A stretch of 64,000 nucleotides of DNA from contig WGLY01000026.1 in NCBI GenBank assembly GCA_016125335.1, positions 1 through 64,000 on the forward strand, in the 5' to 3' direction. The stretch comes from Frankiales bacterium. Lineage in GTDB: Bacteria > Actinomycetota > Actinomycetes > S36-B12 > CAIYMF01. This document shows, piece after piece, positions 26,482 through 35,272 of this stretch. The notes beneath the pieces are model-generated. The model made no database searches, was not told the origin of the DNA, and worked only from the letters and a program-made list of their open reading frames with translations. The first letter of the stretch is position 1; every line of letters starts with the position of its first letter. Both the position numbers and the translations under genes were made by a program.

Positions 26482-26503
26482 CGCGGGTGAACTGTTCATG
26501 AAC
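26482..26503 (-). promoter_or_regulatory. PHO box upstream of the PstS-like gene
   Basis: Two contiguous 11-nt direct repeats on the minus strand: GTTCATGAACA (26493-26503) and GTTCACCCGCG (26482-26492). This is the best PhoP-type site in the window, 76-97 nt upstream of the ATG at 26406 and oriented with it. Confidence 0.78.
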
Positions 26504-26719
26504 CCATCCGGCCTAATCGGTGGCGCGACCGCCCCGCTGGGAATCCCTGTGCGTCAACGGGTTTCGGCCGAGGTCAGTGGCCGGTTCGCGCCGGACGTCG
26601 ACACTGCGTGAGCGGCCGCGGACACCGCGCTGACGACCTCGCCGCGGCGGTGCAGGGCAGGCGTACGACGGGTGAACGACAGGTTCACATGACGACGACG
26701 GGCAGGTTCCTCGGGAGAG
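26504..26719. other. Rest of the intergenic region, with extra GTTCAC units
   Basis: It lies between the end of the pst operon (26720) and the PHO box of the PstS-like gene. It holds GGTGAAC-GACAG-GTTCAC (26671-26688), a small inverted repeat whose minus-strand arm is GTTCACCCGTC (26667-26677). It may be a second PhoP contact or a weak hairpin. No gene and no strong terminator were seen. Confidence 0.45.
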
Positions 26720-27685
26720 TCAGGCCAGGTTCGGCACCAGCACCATGGCCGTGTTGGTGGTGCCCCACAGCACGGCGACCAGGATGGGCGTGGCGACCAG
26801 CCAGGTCTGCCGGCCGCCCCAGCGCACGGCGGCCCACGTGGTCGCCACGACGACGAGCGCGAGCGCCTGCACCCACAGCAGCAGCGGCACGAGCGCGGCG
26901 GGGTCGGTGCCCATCGCCTGGTCCGCGGCGGACACCTGCGCCGGACGCCCGCCCCCGCCGGCGGCGGGGTCGCCCTTGAGCGCGGCGTCGACGTAGACGA
27001 GCTGGTCGGGCAGCAGCGACTGCAGGCCCGGCCCGCTCTCCACGGACACCAGCGTGAGTCGTCCCGTGCCGGGCTCCAGCGGCGGCGGCAGCGGGTCGTT
27101 CGCCCGGCGCACGTCGCTCACGGTGAAGTGGAACTCGCCGAACCCGGTGACCACGTCGATGTCGTCGCCGGGGCGGAACCCCGAGATCCGGCCGAAGGGG
27201 GCGCCGTAGGTGACGCCCTTGCCGTAGAGAACGGCCACCCCGGCCTGTCCGGGCAGCACGGTGTCGGCGCGGTGCCCGGGCCCGTCGCGAAGGATCCCGG
27301 ACGACGTGCCCTCGACCACCACGAGGTTCTGCCAGCCCGCCGCCGGGGCGGTGAGCAGGGCAACCGGCGCGCCGGGGTCGATCGGCGCGCCCACGGGGAC
27401 CGTGGCCAGGGACAGCTCCTCGCGCATGGTGTCGTAGAGGCCGCGCTGCGCGCCGGCTGCCTGCAGCCCGGAGAGCACCGTCGCGAACAGCACGAGCCAC
27501 AGGCACAGCAGCCCGACGGCGGTGAGCACCCACGCCAGCAGGGCGCGCCCGGGTCCCAGAGGCCGGCGTGGGCCGCGCTCGCGCGGAGGGGCCGCCCGAC
27601 GGCGCGCGGCCCGGCCCGCAGGAGGCGCCGGCTGCGGGACCGGCAGCGCCGGGTCGTCCGGCCGCACGTCGACGAGTGTCATCAC
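26720..27685 (-). CDS. Sortase-fold membrane protein lacking catalytic residues
   Basis: A protein of 321 residues. It has a Pro/Arg-rich cytosolic N-terminus, a membrane helix (about 49-72), an extracellular domain (about 80-250) and two C-terminal membrane helices (about 265-312). The domain follows the class E/D sortase plan: LPGQAGVAVLYGK, YGAPFGRISGFRPGDDIDVVTGFGEFHFTV, then GRLTLVSVES. In active sortases these positions read GNxxxAGHR and LTLxTC. Here the catalytic His is replaced (YGK) and the Cys is missing (SVES). It is therefore predicted to be inactive, perhaps a binding module. It overlaps the preceding gene by 4 nt (ATGA). Confidence 0.75.
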   Translation of the reverse strand: MMTLVDVRPDDPALPVPQPAPPAGRAARRRAAPPRERGPRRPLGPGRALLAWVLTAVGLLCLWLVLFATVLSGLQAAGAQRGLYDTMREELSLATVPVGAPIDPGAPVALLTAPAAGWQNLVVVEGTSSGILRDGPGHRADTVLPGQAGVAVLYGKGVTYGAPFGRISGFRPGDDIDVVTGFGEFHFTVSDVRRANDPLPPPLEPGTGRLTLVSVESGPGLQSLLPDQLVYVDAALKGDPAAGGGGRPAQVSAADQAMGTDPAALVPLLLWVQALALVVVATTWAAVRWGGRQTWLVATPILVAVLWGTTNTAMVLVPNLA

Positions 27686-30465
27686 AGCCTCCCGCGCGGG
27701 CGCCAGGCGAGTGCGGGGCCCAGGAGCACGCAGGCGAGCCCGAGACCCAGCAGCACCGGCAGCAGCACCCCCACCGGCCCGATCGGCGACTCGGGCGTGG
27801 TGCCGAGCGACACCGGGGTCACGCTCGGGCTCGACGTGCTCGGCGACGGGGTGGGCGTCGGGCTCGGAGCCGCGCTCGCGGACGCGCTCGACCCGGTGTC
27901 CGGGGTGGTGGTCGGGTAGGTGACTCCTGACCCGGTGCCGCCGCTCTGTCCTGAGCTCGCCGTGGTCCGCGTGGGGGTCGGCCGGGGTGTGGGGGTCGGG
28001 GTCGGGGTCGGGTCGTGGCCGGTGACGCTGGGGACGGTGCCGTTCTGCGCGGCGACCGCGACGGCTGCCCGCGCGGTGTAGGCCGACAGCGCGCTCAACC
28101 CGTTGGCCGGGCTCAGCGGGAGGTAGCCGGCCGGCAGCTGTCCGGGGTCGGTCCCCGGGGTCTGGCCGGTGGTGGCGGCGAAGGTCATGAAGGCCGCGTA
28201 GGCGGCGGCGTCCGTGGCGGGCAGACCCGTGGTGGGCACCGACATCGACACGAGCATGGCGCCCGGGTAGGCGCCGGCACCGGCGGGGTCCGACGACATC
28301 CTCGTGCGCTGGAGGACCCAGGTGTGCGTGGTGTCGTCCGGGGCGAGGAACCCGGCAGCCGCCTTCAGCGCGGCGTCCGTGGGAGCCGCGAAGCTGCGTC
28401 CGGTCGCGTCGGTGAACCTCGTCGAGGAGGGCGTCACCCCGGAGGTCTGCAGCGATGCCGTGGCGAGGCGGTAGCGCTCGGCGTCGGCGAGGCTCGTGAT
28501 CCCGAGCACGAACCTCAGTCCGGGTGTCTGGCGCCCCTGTGCCACCAGCTTCACGGCCGAGAGGTTGGTCGAGTCGTTGGCGTTAGGGTTGGTGCACTTG
28601 AGCTGCGAGTTCGCGATGGAGAACTGCATGTTGAGGGTCACGTAGGCGAAGCGCAGCATCGGGGCGGCCACCTGCGGCAGGTACGGCACCGGTGCGTAGT
28701 AGAAGCAGGCGTTCTGGCCCCGGGTGAACGGGTAGACGTAGTCGTCGAGCAGCGGCCAGGTGCTCACCGGCAGCGCCATCCCCTTGTACGCCGGGTTCAC
28801 CGTCATCCCCCACGGGTCGGGCTCTCCGGCCATGAACGCGTGCGCCTCCGGGTCGGCGTCGATGTAGCTCGTCACCGCCGTCATGACGTCCGTCGAGCTG
28901 CTCACGGTGAGGATCGTCGAGGCCGCGGCGATGTTGAGGTCGGTGGGCACGTCGGGGTTGAGCGCCTGGAACTCCGGGTCGAAGGTGAGGTTGAGCGGGT
29001 TGTTCTTCAAGCCCTCGTCCGGCGGGATCCCGGCCGCCGGGTTGCCGTTCTTGACCCCCAGGTAGGACGGGTAGGACTCGGTGAGCAGCTTCGCGAGCAG
29101 CCGAGCGTTGAGGCGCAGGGACGTCAGCAGGCGTCCCTGCGCGTCGTCGATCGAGAAGGTGACGGCATAGCCGGTGAGCGCCACGGGGGCGTTCACCACC
29201 GGCCTGCTGTATCCCCCGGAGGGAAGGTTGCTGGCGAACGCCGCCTCGATGTTGCCCACCTTCAGCAGGTTCGCGGCCTGGGGCTCACCGGTCTGCACGT
29301 GCTGGAACGGCGTCTTCTTCGAGTCGAGGCAGAACGGAGGGGCCCACTGCAGGGTCGCCTGCGTCATGAGCTCCGAGCCGTAGATGGCGATGGGCGCCTT
29401 CCCGCCCACCACCGAGCACACGCTCGCCGACGGCGCGAAGTGCAGCGGCACGCTCACCCGGTTGCGCCAGTTCGACGCCGACCACCACAGCGAGCCGTTG
29501 ACCGCGGACGACGAGAGGTCGCCCTGGACGAACTGCGACCCGGGAGCGAAGTTGCCGTTGCTGGTGCAGGCTGCGTCGATGTCGGGCAGGTCGAGGGCGA
29601 GGGGACGGTCGGCCACGGGCAGGCCCGCGCCGGCCTCGTCGCAGGAGATGCCCACCACCGGCACGATCACGACGCTGCAGGCCACCGTGTCCGAGCAGCC
29701 GAGCGAGGCGTTGCTGTCGGCACTGCGGACGTTGAACAGGATCGAGCCCGTGCCGTCGGCCCCGGTGACCGCGAAGGTCTCGTTGCTCGGCAGGTTGGTG
29801 GCGGTCAGGTTCGACGTGGCCTCCGGGGGCATGCCGGCGCAGGCCGAGGACCCGCCGTAGTAGCGAGTGCCGCTCTCGGACACGAACGGCACCCAGCGCT
29901 CGGAGATCCCGATGTCCGTGCAGGCCGCCGGCCGCGGCGACGGCGCGCCGGCGAACTGCGTCCGCTCCTCGGCCGTGGCATAGCGGTCCATCCGCCACTC
30001 CGGGTAGGCGGTGGAGTAGTCGGCCTTGAAGCGCTCGGCCCACGACTGCGTCCAGCAGGTCTCCGGGCTCAGCTGCTGGGCGGCGGGCACGGTGCTGGAG
30101 TCGACGCCGCGGCACTCGAGGACCACCACGGGGTGCTCGATCACCACCGCGGCCGCGGAGTTCTGGTCCGCGACGATGCCCCCGCTCTGCGGCGCTCCGG
30201 TCCACGAGACCGGGACCGCCTGCCGGTCGCGCAGGCCGTGGGTGTCGCCGACGGTGACCGAGATGCTGTACGCCGTCGTGGCCACGTCGTTTCCGGCGGC
30301 GTCGAGGTGCGTGCGGGTGGCCGTGACGGTCTTCGTCGTCGACTGGCCGCCCGACGTCGCGGCCTCGGCCGGTGCCGTCTGCTCCCCGGGGATGCCGGCG
30401 GCCGCGCCCGAGGCGACGAGGGCGAGGGCCGCGGCGAGCGCGAGGAGCCGGGCGGGGGTCCTCAC
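27682..30465 (-). CDS. Large membrane-anchored surface protein in the pst operon
   Basis: A protein of 927 residues with a signal peptide (about 1-36) and a Cys-containing N-terminal region (about 40-430; several CxxD/Cys positions probably disulfide bonded). The central part (about 430-800) is followed by a Thr/Pro/Ser stalk and one C-terminal helix (VGVLLPVLLGLGLACVLLG) with a short basic end. The central segment has SLRLNARLLAKLLTESYPS and NPLNLTFDPEFQALNPD, a pattern I associate with large actinobacterial PstS-like binding proteins. That is a weak call. It is translationally coupled to pstS upstream and to the sortase-fold gene downstream (4-nt overlaps). Confidence 0.75.
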   Translation of the reverse strand: MRTPARLLALAAALALVASGAAAGIPGEQTAPAEAATSGGQSTTKTVTATRTHLDAAGNDVATTAYSISVTVGDTHGLRDRQAVPVSWTGAPQSGGIVADQNSAAAVVIEHPVVVLECRGVDSSTVPAAQQLSPETCWTQSWAERFKADYSTAYPEWRMDRYATAEERTQFAGAPSPRPAACTDIGISERWVPFVSESGTRYYGGSSACAGMPPEATSNLTATNLPSNETFAVTGADGTGSILFNVRSADSNASLGCSDTVACSVVIVPVVGISCDEAGAGLPVADRPLALDLPDIDAACTSNGNFAPGSQFVQGDLSSSAVNGSLWWSASNWRNRVSVPLHFAPSASVCSVVGGKAPIAIYGSELMTQATLQWAPPFCLDSKKTPFQHVQTGEPQAANLLKVGNIEAAFASNLPSGGYSRPVVNAPVALTGYAVTFSIDDAQGRLLTSLRLNARLLAKLLTESYPSYLGVKNGNPAAGIPPDEGLKNNPLNLTFDPEFQALNPDVPTDLNIAAASTILTVSSSTDVMTAVTSYIDADPEAHAFMAGEPDPWGMTVNPAYKGMALPVSTWPLLDDYVYPFTRGQNACFYYAPVPYLPQVAAPMLRFAYVTLNMQFSIANSQLKCTNPNANDSTNLSAVKLVAQGRQTPGLRFVLGITSLADAERYRLATASLQTSGVTPSSTRFTDATGRSFAAPTDAALKAAAGFLAPDDTTHTWVLQRTRMSSDPAGAGAYPGAMLVSMSVPTTGLPATDAAAYAAFMTFAATTGQTPGTDPGQLPAGYLPLSPANGLSALSAYTARAAVAVAAQNGTVPSVTGHDPTPTPTPTPRPTPTRTTASSGQSGGTGSGVTYPTTTPDTGSSASASAAPSPTPTPSPSTSSPSVTPVSLGTTPESPIGPVGVLLPVLLGLGLACVLLGPALAWRPRGRL

Positions 30466-32174
30466 GGCGCACCCCGTCGGGCGGTGAGCCGGCGGTGGAT
30501 CACCGGTGGCAGCACGATCACCGCGATCAGGCCCAGCGCCGTGAGCAGCGCGAACACGGGCACCGCGGAGGCGGTCTGGGTGGAGGAGCTCAAGGTGACC
30601 GCGACCGGCTCGGCCGCGCCCGCGCCACCGCCGCTCCCGCTACCGCCCGTCGCCGGGTCGACGACCTGCCCGGTGGCCGGGTCGATGCTGGGGGCCGCAC
30701 CCGGGTCCGTGCCGCCCGACGCCGGGGTGGTGGCGCCACCACCGCCCCCACCGCCACCGCCGCCGGCCGTGGCCCCCGTGCCGCCGCTCCCGCCGGACGA
30801 GCCGCCCGAGCTCGAGCCCCCGGACGACGAGCCGCTCCCCGAGCCGCTGCCGCCGGTGGACCCGCCCGGCTTGCCGTTGCTGCCCGGGTTCGCGGTGTTG
30901 GGGATCGAGTCCGTGCAGGGACCGGCCCCGACCTTGTCGCAGGCCTGCGGCATCGGCGCGATCTCGGCGAGGTAGTTGCGGTTGGGCTGGCCGGCGATGA
31001 ATGTCGGGTTGTTGCACGAGCTCACGTTGCGCTTGGTCAGGTCGACCCCGGGGTCGGCTGCCTTCAGCTTGGCCACCTGGTCGAACGAGGCCTGCACGAG
31101 GTTGATCGGCAGCGGCGAGTAGCCGAGCGGGCCGATCTCGCGCTGCCCCTGGCACAGCGAGTAGTACAGGTAGTCGGCAAGGGTCTGCCGCTTCGCCGTC
31201 GTCATGGTCTGGTCGTTCGACGCCGTCGGGATGATGCCGTAGGAGTAGGACGAGAGGGGGTAGGTCCGCTTGTCGGTGAACGTGTAGACCTGCTGGAGGT
31301 TCTGGAGCAGGTAGTTGGGCGAGGTCTTGTCCTGGTTGATGACGGCCTTGGTGAGCGCGACCGCGACGTTGTACTGGTCGGGCAGGGTGAAGTAGCCGGC
31401 CTTGTTGAGCACCTTGGCCACGGGGTAGTCCTGCGCGAGCGCGTAGGAGTACTCGTCGTAGCCGATCGCGCCGTTGCCGGCGGCCGAGGCGATGTAGTTG
31501 ATGACGCCGTCGGAGCCGTTCTGCGCGATGGCCTTCCCCTTGCGCGGGAAGTATTCGGTGAGCCCGCTGGTGCCGAGGAACGGTCGCCAGATGCTCGGGA
31601 ACTGCGAGTCGAGATAGGCGGTGAACTGCGCCGAGGAGCCCGAGCCCTCGGAGTGCACCACCGGGATGATCGGCAGCGACGGGAGCGCCTTTCCGTTGTT
31701 GTCCGCGGTGATGGCCGGGTCGTTCCAGTTCGTGATCTGGTTGGTGAAGATCTTTGCGAGGGTCTGGCCGGAGAGCCGCAGGTTGCGGACGAGCTTGCCG
31801 GCCACCCGGACCTGGTAAGGGAACGACGTGCCGCCCGCCACGATCGGGAGGTAGACGAAGTCGCGTCCCTGCGAGGTGTCCGTGTCGCCGGTGACCGGGT
31901 CGACCCCCTGGAATCCGATGTCGCTCACCGCGAAGTCGTTCTGCTTGTACCCGAAGTCCTTGCGGCCCTGCGCCGACCCGCTCGCGGTGAAGACCACCTG
32001 CAGGCCGTTGGGCTGGACGTCCGCGACCCACTGGTTGACCGCGTTGGCCGACCAGCTGGAGCCGGAGCCCTGGATGAGGGCGTGGCTGGCCGCCACTGCC
32101 GGCTGGGTTCCGATGGCCGTGACGACGAGAGCCGCCGCCACCAGGGCCAGTGCCTGGGCTCGAGTGCTGCGCAT
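30462..32174 (-). CDS. pstS: Phosphate-binding protein PstS with C-terminal membrane anchor
   Basis: A protein of 570 residues; typical PstS has 320-380. The binding domain (about 30-420) carries IQGSGSSWSANAVNQW, FAVSDIGFQG, LAKIFTNQITNWNDPAI and the phosphate loop HSEGSGSSAQFTAYL. The N-terminus is a Sec signal without lipobox Cys. A Gly/Ser-rich linker of about 90 residues (with a run of 10 Gly) and a C-terminal helix (VPVFALLTALGLIAVIVLP) with a basic tail follow. The protein is thus tethered at the opposite end from the usual lipoprotein. It is 63 nt after pstA, with AAGGA upstream of the ATG. Confidence 0.9.
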   Translation of the reverse strand: MRSTRAQALALVAAALVVTAIGTQPAVAASHALIQGSGSSWSANAVNQWVADVQPNGLQVVFTASGSAQGRKDFGYKQNDFAVSDIGFQGVDPVTGDTDTSQGRDFVYLPIVAGGTSFPYQVRVAGKLVRNLRLSGQTLAKIFTNQITNWNDPAITADNNGKALPSLPIIPVVHSEGSGSSAQFTAYLDSQFPSIWRPFLGTSGLTEYFPRKGKAIAQNGSDGVINYIASAAGNGAIGYDEYSYALAQDYPVAKVLNKAGYFTLPDQYNVAVALTKAVINQDKTSPNYLLQNLQQVYTFTDKRTYPLSSYSYGIIPTASNDQTMTTAKRQTLADYLYYSLCQGQREIGPLGYSPLPINLVQASFDQVAKLKAADPGVDLTKRNVSSCNNPTFIAGQPNRNYLAEIAPMPQACDKVGAGPCTDSIPNTANPGSNGKPGGSTGGSGSGSGSSSGGSSSGGSSGGSGGTGATAGGGGGGGGGGATTPASGGTDPGAAPSIDPATGQVVDPATGGSGSGGGAGAAEPVAVTLSSSTQTASAVPVFALLTALGLIAVIVLPPVIHRRLTARRGAP

Positions 32175-32237
32175 GGTCGTGGGGTCCTTCGTGTCGCGCG
32201 GGGGTGGGCGGGTGCGTCGGGCCGGGCCGTCGCCCGG

Positions 32238-33413
32238 CTAGCGGCCCTGCTTGTCGCGGGCGAGCCAGCGGGTGAGGACGAACAGGAACGTCACGAGGAT
32301 CAGGAGCACCGTGGCGGCGCCGAAGCCGCGCTGGATGTAGAGGTCCTGGCCGCTGCGCACCGCGAAGAGGCTGAACAACGGCAACGAGTTCATCGGGTCC
32401 TGGAACGGGTTCACGTTGAGGAATGTCGAGGCGCCGGAGGTGATGAGCACCGGCGCGGTCTCGCCGATCGCCCGGGCGATGCCCAGGATCACGGCCGTCG
32501 CCAGTCCGGCCTTCGCCGTCGGCAGCACCACGCCGCGCACGGTGCGCCACTGGCTCGCGCCGAGCGCCAGGCTTGCCTCCCGCAGGCCGCCGGGAACCAC
32601 GCGCAGCTGCACCTCGGCGGATCGGGCGATGATCGGGGTCATCATCACGGTGAGGGCCATGGCCGCGGCGAACCCCGACCTGGGGACGCCCAGCGCCAGG
32701 ATGAGCGTGACGTAGATGAACAGGCCGGCGAGGATGTCCGGCAGCGCCGTCATCGCCTCCACCACCGTGCGGACGATCCGCGCGCCGGTGCTGCCGACCT
32801 CGGTCATGTAGACGGCGGTGCCGATGCCCAGCGGCAGCGCGATCACCACCGCGATCCCTACCTGGATCAGCGTGCCGACGACCGCGTGGAGGATCCCGCC
32901 GGCGGACAGCGGGTCGGTCGGCCGCACGCCTGCCATGTCCTCGGTGTAGAAGTTGGCGTTCAGCAGGGCCGGGATCCCCTTGATCACCGTGTAGACGAGC
33001 GTGGTGACGAGCGCGCCGAACACCACGAGCGCCCCGGCCGACACCACCGCCTCCATCAGCCGGTCCACGACGAGGGTCCTCGGCTGCGACAGCGCCGTCA
33101 CCCCGGCGTACATCGCCAGGAACGCGACGTACCAGACGATGCAGAAGCCGAGCACTCCCTGCAGCCCGAGCACGAGCGAGTAGAGCACCCAGGTGAGGCA
33201 GAGGGAGGCGACGCCGGACCCGAGGAAGCTGAGGATCTCGTCCGAGGTGCGCTTGCCGATGATGCGCGGCACGTCGGCCGCCCGCCGCCCGGGGCGCGGG
33301 GGGTCCGACGGCGGCGCCGGCGGCCCGGTCGGGCCGACGACGACGGGGACCTCGGCCGTGTCACCGATCGCCGGCGGCACCTGCACCTCGGCCTCGGGTC
33401 GCACTGCGGTCAT
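32238..33413 (-). CDS. pstA: Phosphate ABC transporter permease PstA
   Basis: A protein of 391 residues with an unusually long cytosolic N-terminus (about 80 residues, Pro-rich) before the six-helix permease core. The PstA signature includes the EAA loop (LREASLALGASQWRTVRGVVLPTAKAG) and ARAIGETAPVLITSG. It forms the membrane channel with PstC. The ATG is 9 nt after the pstC stop. The SLCLTWVLYSLVLG segment adds at least one extra N-terminal helix. Confidence 0.95.
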   Translation of the reverse strand: MTAVRPEAEVQVPPAIGDTAEVPVVVGPTGPPAPPSDPPRPGRRAADVPRIIGKRTSDEILSFLGSGVASLCLTWVLYSLVLGLQGVLGFCIVWYVAFLAMYAGVTALSQPRTLVVDRLMEAVVSAGALVVFGALVTTLVYTVIKGIPALLNANFYTEDMAGVRPTDPLSAGGILHAVVGTLIQVGIAVVIALPLGIGTAVYMTEVGSTGARIVRTVVEAMTALPDILAGLFIYVTLILALGVPRSGFAAAMALTVMMTPIIARSAEVQLRVVPGGLREASLALGASQWRTVRGVVLPTAKAGLATAVILGIARAIGETAPVLITSGASTFLNVNPFQDPMNSLPLFSLFAVRSGQDLYIQRGFGAATVLLILVTFLFVLTRWLARDKQGR

Positions 33414-33422
33414 CGTGGGCCC

Positions 33423-34448
33423 CTAGATGTCCGTGCCGGCGCCGCTGCGGCTCCGGTTGACGAAGACGGCGGCGATCGTGTTGACGACCAGGGTGATGAG
33501 GAACAGCACGAAGCCGGCGGTGAGCAGGGCCGAGAGCTGGTTCGAGGTCGCCTCGCCGAACAGTCCCGCGATGAGCGACGAGGTGGTGATCGTGCCGACC
33601 TCGAGAGGGCGGAACTTCAGGTCGAAGGCCGGGGAGATGATCAGCAGCACCGCGATGGTCTCGCCCAGCGCACGGCCCAGCGCGAGCATCGTGCCGCCGA
33701 TGATGCCTCCGCGCCCGAAGGGCAGCACCACGGAGCGCACAACGCCCCAGCGGGTCCCCCCGAGCGCCAGGACCGCCTCGCGCTCCCCCGGCGGGGCCTG
33801 CACGAACACGCCGCGCATCACCGCCGTCGCCAGCGGGATCACCATCATCGAGACGCACAGGCCGGCGATGAAGGCGGAGGAGGTGAAGCTCGACTGCCAG
33901 TTCGCCGCGAGGTCCGGGTCGACGTCGACTCGGAAGATGGGGATCCACCCGAGGTACTGGTTGATCCACCGGGCGACGTAGATGGCATACGGCTGCAGCA
34001 GGAAGAAGCCCCAGAGCCCGTAGATGATGCTCGGCACAGCGGCCATCAGGTCGATGGCCGAGACCAGGAACGACCTGATCCGCAGCGGTGCGTACTCGCT
34101 GATGTAGAGCGCGGTGAGCAGCGCGAGGGGAAACGACACCACGATCGCGACGAGGGCGACCTCGATGGTGCCGAGGATCACCGCGGAGATGCCGATCTGG
34201 TCGATCCGCGGCTGCCACTCGTTCTCGGTGAGGAACGACAGGCCGTAGCGCTGGAAGGTGGGGATCGACTGGTAGCCGAGGAAGACGCCGATGGCGCCGA
34301 AGATCACCAGGACGGTGATGCCGATGCTGCGCGCCGTCCAGTGGAAGGCGCGGTCCGGGCCGGACGGCCTGCGGTCGATCGGGCGAGGGGCGTCGCCCGA
34401 CGGGTCCGCGGCCGGCTCGACGGGCTCGAGGACGGCCTGGTGGCTCAT
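33423..34448 (-). CDS. pstC: Phosphate ABC transporter permease PstC
   Basis: A permease of 341 residues. Typical PstC features are the extracellular [15 protein letters not shown] loop, [22 protein letters not shown], and the EAA loop [23 protein letters not shown] followed by [13 protein letters not shown]. It pairs with PstA and the ATPase PstB to import phosphate. Its ATG overlaps the pstB stop (ATGA). Confidence 0.96.
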   Translation of the reverse strand: MSHQAVLEPVEPAADPSGDAPRPIDRRPSGPDRAFHWTARSIGITVLVIFGAIGVFLGYQSIPTFQRYGLSFLTENEWQPRIDQIGISAVILGTIEVALVAIVVSFPLALLTALYISEYAPLRIRSFLVSAIDLMAAVPSIIYGLWGFFLLQPYAIYVARWINQYLGWIPIFRVDVDPDLAANWQSSFTSSAFIAGLCVSMMVIPLATAVMRGVFVQAPPGEREAVLALGGTRWGVVRSVVLPFGRGGIIGGTMLALGRALGETIAVLLIISPAFDLKFRPLEVGTITTSSLIAGLFGEATSNQLSALLTAGFVLFLITLVVNTIAAVFVNRSRSGAGTDI

Positions 34449-35272
34449 CCGAACCGTCCGTGGACGTAGTCGCTGGTCCGCGGGTCCTGCGGGTTCCCGA
34501 AGATGTCGTCCGTCCGCCCCGCCTCGACGATGACGCCCGGGGTCCCCTGCTCCGCCAGGAAGAACGCGCACTGCTGCGACACCCGCGCGGCCTGCTGCAT
34601 GTTGTGCGTGACGATGACGATGGTGACCTCGTCCTTGAGCTCGAGGATGGTCTCCTCGATGCGCCGGGTGGACGTGGGGTCCAGCGCGCTGCACGGCTCG
34701 TCCATCAGCAGCACCTCGGAGTCCACGGCCAGCGAGCGGGCGATGCACAGCCGCTGCTGCTGCCCGCCGGAGAGCGCGCTGCCCGGCTGCTTCAGCCGGT
34801 CCTTGACCTCGGCCCAGAGCCCGGCGCGCACCAGGCACCGCTCGATGAGGTCGTCGCGGTCGGCGCGCCCCACCTTGGTGCCGGTGAGCTTGAGACCCGC
34901 GGTCACGTTGTCCGCGATCGACATCGCAGGGAACGGGTTGGGCTTCTGGAACACCATCCCGATCCGCTTGCGGGTGTCGGTGATCCGGTTGCCGGCGTCG
35001 TAGATGTCGACACCGTCGAGGAGCACCTGACCGGACATCTGCGCGGAGGGCACGAGCTCGTGCATCCGGTTGAGGATGCGCAGGAAGGTGGACTTGCCGC
35101 AGCCGGAGGGACCGATCAGGGCCGTCACCGTCTGCGCCGGCATGGGCAGCGAGACCTGGTCGAGCACCTTGCGCTCGCCGAACCAGGCGGACACGCGGCG
35201 TGCGTCGAGGCTCGACCCGGCCACCACGCGCGGCGCCGGCCCCGGTCCGGACTCGATGGTGATGGTGCTCAC
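34445..35272 (-). CDS. pstB: Phosphate ABC transporter ATP-binding protein PstB
   Basis: An ATPase of 275 residues with Walker [22 protein letters not shown]-loop [12 protein letters not shown], signature [15 protein letters not shown], Walker [14 protein letters not shown] and the switch His in [12 protein letters not shown]. All are diagnostic for PstB. GTG start at 35272, overlapping the stop of the upstream DUF1508 gene (GTGA). The gene order B-C-A-S is the reverse of the usual pstSCAB. Confidence 0.96.
   Translation of the reverse strand: MSTITIESGPGPAPRVVAGSSLDARRVSAWFGERKVLDQVSLPMPAQTVTALIGPSGCGKSTFLRILNRMHELVPSAQMSGQVLLDGVDIYDAGNRITDTRKRIGMVFQKPNPFPAMSIADNVTAGLKLTGTKVGRADRDDLIERCLVRAGLWAEVKDRLKQPGSALSGGQQQRLCIARSLAVDSEVLLMDEPCSALDPTSTRRIEETILELKDEVTIVIVTHNMQQAARVSQQCAFFLAEQGTPGVIVEAGRTDDIFGNPQDPRTSDYVHGRFG

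Noticed and set aside
23353-26490. Plus-strand open frame of 1045 codons
   Set aside because: It is antisense to three clearly coding minus-strand genes and its product is Arg/Gly/His/Val-rich without domains, typical of shadow frames in very GC-rich DNA.
26720-27685. Functional class E sortase
   Set aside because: The layout is sortase-like but the essential His and Cys positions are substituted, so an active-enzyme call is not supported.
27682-30465. LPXTG-type anchor in the 927-residue protein
   Set aside because: The C-terminal helix is preceded by LGTTPESPIG, not LPXTG; it is treated as a plain membrane anchor.
30735-30790. GC-rich simple repeat (ACC/GCC units)
   Set aside because: It is simply the codons of the Gly-rich linker of PstS.
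30372-34469. Plus-strand open frame of 1365 codons
   Set aside because: Antisense to pstS, pstA, pstC; composition dominated by Arg, Gly, Asp and His; no fold or start signal.
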